DNA of 64,000 nucleotides, from assembly GCF_001984105.1 (NCBI RefSeq), contig NZ_MTQM01000008.1, positions 186,001 through 250,000 of the forward strand. Reading direction: 5' to 3'. Of this stretch, positions 62,976 through 64,000 are shown piece after piece. The translations under genes were made by a program, and so were the position numbers. Within the stretch, counting starts at the first letter, position 1. Every line of letters starts with the position of its first letter. The stretch is from Microbacterium sp. CSI-V (GTDB lineage Bacteria; Actinomycetota; Actinomycetes; Actinomycetales; Microbacteriaceae). The notes beneath the pieces were generated by a model. It was given only the letters and a program-made list of their open reading frames with translations, ran no database searches and was not told where the DNA came from.

Positions 62976-63340
62976 GCGACGCGCCCCCCGCGCCCGATCA
63001 GAACGCCGAGCCACGCGGCGAACGTCCCGACCACGACGGTCACAGCCCCCCACCACAGCAGCAACAGGTCGGCGGACTCGACCGCCAGCGCGCTGTACGT
63101 CGTGAATCCGCCGAGGACGCCGGTGCCGAAGAACAGCTGCGCCCGCTGGGCGCGGGTGGACATCGGCATCCGCGCACGGATCCCGAACAGGATGCCGATG
63201 GCGAACGCGCCGACGACGTTGATGAGCGGAACGAGCGCGGGGCCGAGGTCACCGGCGAGGGCGAGGGTCAGGCCGGCGCGCGCCGCGGTTCCGAGCGCAC
63301 CGCCGACGAAGACCGAGACGAGATCGCGCCAGGACACCAC
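62972..63340 (-). CDS. crcB: Fluoride channel CrcB/Fluc (first copy)
   Basis: A 122-aa four-TM protein with FVGGALGTAARAGLTLAL, PLINVVGAFAIGILFG and GTGVLGGFTTYSALAVESADLL, matching its downstream partner in all Fluc positions. The pair would export toxic fluoride as a dual-topology heterodimer. The GTG start is preceded by TAAGGT and six bases (minus strand), so the mRNA is probably leaderless and no fluoride riboswitch can fit. Confidence 0.93.
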   Translation of the reverse strand: MVSWRDLVSVFVGGALGTAARAGLTLALAGDLGPALVPLINVVGAFAIGILFGIRARMPMSTRAQRAQLFFGTGVLGGFTTYSALAVESADLLLLWWGAVTVVVGTFAAWLGVLIGRGGRVA

Positions 63341-63346
63341 GCGATC

Positions 63347-63352
63347 ACCTTA
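63347..63352 (-). promoter_or_regulatory. -10 box for a likely leaderless crcB mRNA
   Basis: On the minus strand TAAGGT is followed by six bases (gatcgc) before GTG 63340. Confidence 0.5.
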
Positions 63353-63382
63353 TGCGCCCCGGGTCTCGGCCGTCCGTTTTGC

Positions 63383-63398
63383 ATACCCCCGGGGGTAT
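63383..63398. promoter_or_regulatory. CsoR/CstR-type operator palindrome
   Basis: ATACCCCCGGGGGTAT is a perfect 16-bp palindrome with the AT ends and C/G tracts typical of CsoR-family (including CstR persulfide-sensor) sites. It sits between a -35-like TTTTGC (63377-63382) and the -10 TACGCT (63402-63407) of the next gene. Confidence 0.7.
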
Positions 63399-63434
63399 TG
63401 CTACGCTGAGCCCACGACCGAGAAGGAGACAGAT

Positions 63435-63596
63435 ATGTGTCGAGCCGTCACCTGCCGCACCTGCGGGAAGACCACGTGGGCCGGATGCGGCCAGCACGTG
63501 GACATGGTCATGGCCGGGGTCCCCCGGGCCGACCGCTGCCCCGGGCACGAGCGCTCGGAGTCCGGCGGACTCTGGTCGCGGCTGTTCGGACGATGA
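63435..63596 (+). CDS. Small zinc-ribbon protein of a sulfur-type operon
   Basis: A 53-aa protein, MCRAVTCRTCGKTTWAGCGQ, with CxxC and further Cys/His residues (AGCGQH, CPGH) that can form a zinc ribbon. Function unknown; I have seen such small proteins next to sulfur-transfer genes. AGAAGGAG lies six to seven bases before ATG 63435. It overlaps the CoA-disulfide reductase gene by four bases (ATGA). Confidence 0.78.
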   Translation: MCRAVTCRTCGKTTWAGCGQHVDMVMAGVPRADRCPGHERSESGGLWSRLFGR

Positions 63597-64000
63597 CGGC
63601 AGCCCGCACGGTCATCGTCGGCGGCGTGGCCGGGGGCATGTCCGCCGCCACCCGCCTGCGTCGACTCGACGACGCCCGCGAGATCATCGTCATCGAGCGG
63701 GGACCGCACGTGAGCTTCGCGAACTGCGGACTGCCGTACTACGTCGGCGGCGAGATCGAGGATCGATCCGCCCTCCTCCTGCAGACCCCGCAGACCCTCG
63801 GTGCCCGCTTCGGCCTCGACGTCCGCGTCCGCACCGAGGTGGTCGCCATCGATCGGATCGCCCGGGCGGTGCGGGTTCACGACCTCGCCACGGGCACGGA
63901 TCAGACGATGACGTACGACCAACTGATCCTGTCGCCCGGGTCCGTGCCGGTCCCCCCTCCGCCGGCCGACGAGGACTCCGTTCCGATCCTGACGCTGCGC
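63593..64000 (+). CDS. CoA-disulfide/persulfide reductase, N-terminal part (runs off window)
   Basis: The visible 136 codons give an FAD-dependent pyridine nucleotide-disulfide oxidoreductase: FAD motif VIVGGVAGGMSAATRLRRLD, the single active-site Cys in SFANCGLPYYVGG, and the second strand TYDQLILSPGSVPVPP. SFxNCGxPY is diagnostic of CoA-disulfide reductases and NADH-dependent persulfide reductases; some carry a C-terminal rhodanese domain, which is outside the window. It lies behind a CstR-like operator, consistent with a role in reactive sulfur handling. Confidence 0.9.
   Translation, partial: MTAARTVIVGGVAGGMSAATRLRRLDDAREIIVIERGPHVSFANCGLPYYVGGEIEDRSALLLQTPQTLGARFGLDVRVRTEVVAIDRIARAVRVHDLATGTDQTMTYDQLILSPGSVPVPPPPADEDSVPILTLR

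Noticed and set aside
63341..63434. Fluoride riboswitch upstream of crcB
   Set aside because: No conserved fluoride-aptamer core, and the -10 box is only six bases from the start codon.

Overview
The window is a high-GC actinobacterial chromosome segment. The folate/pantothenate gene order, GTG starts, many 1-4 nt stop/start overlaps and TANNNT -10 boxes next to start codons point to Microbacteriaceae, most likely Microbacterium or a close relative (inference; no search was run). It is nearly all ordinary chromosome: no transposase, integrase, CRISPR array or rRNA was seen. The only selfish element is an intein. All starts and functions were read by eye.

Layout. 1-10834 (minus strand): tilS-hpt-ftsH-folE-folP-folB-folK-DUF3180-two PH-domain membrane proteins-DUF2520-panC-lysS; from ftsH down to panC most genes overlap by 1-4 nt, apart from a 6-nt gap after ftsH and a 59-nt overlap between the DUF3180 and first PH genes, so translation is coupled. 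10941-13585: ppa, a secreted M23 peptidase and a tRNA-Glu/Asp/Phe cluster. 13677-21627: two DHA2 exporters, an acyl-CoA ligase, a ChrA transporter, a sugar-dehydrogenase-like protein and a secreted deacetylase. 21761-27712: a polyprenol-phosphate glycosyltransferase, a glutaredoxin-amidohydrolase-kynureninase operon, a Na+/H+ antiporter and an orphan serine-recombinase-like domain. 27770-37179: a UvrA-like ATPase, DEAD-box helicase, Tag glycosylase, acyl-CoA oxidase and RecQ. 37267-43205: small zinc proteins, GNAT, pirin and a large secreted subtilase. 43357-49278: an ECF transporter whose S component is separated from its ATPase/T genes by a Tat-phosphoesterase/lipoprotein/membrane trio; the ATPase promoter carries a good DtxR/IdeR-like box. 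49285-56381: a VanY-like peptidase, AAA ATPase, an intein-containing SplB/Rv2578c-type radical SAM protein with an SOS-like box, and a DEAD-box helicase with a long DRPAR repeat tail. 56740-64000: ABM and aldose-epimerase genes, a DUF998-like membrane protein, an RND exporter with a TetR-type operator, two CrcB fluoride channels, and the start of a persulfide-type operon (53-aa zinc protein, CoA-disulfide reductase) behind a CsoR/CstR-like palindrome.

The strongest candidates for further study are the intein sitting inside the radical SAM cysteine motif downstream of a LexA-like box, the iron-box-controlled split ECF transporter, the CstR-like sulfur operon, and a GGATGCC/GGCATCC heptamer that is clearly over-represented in the coding DNA.
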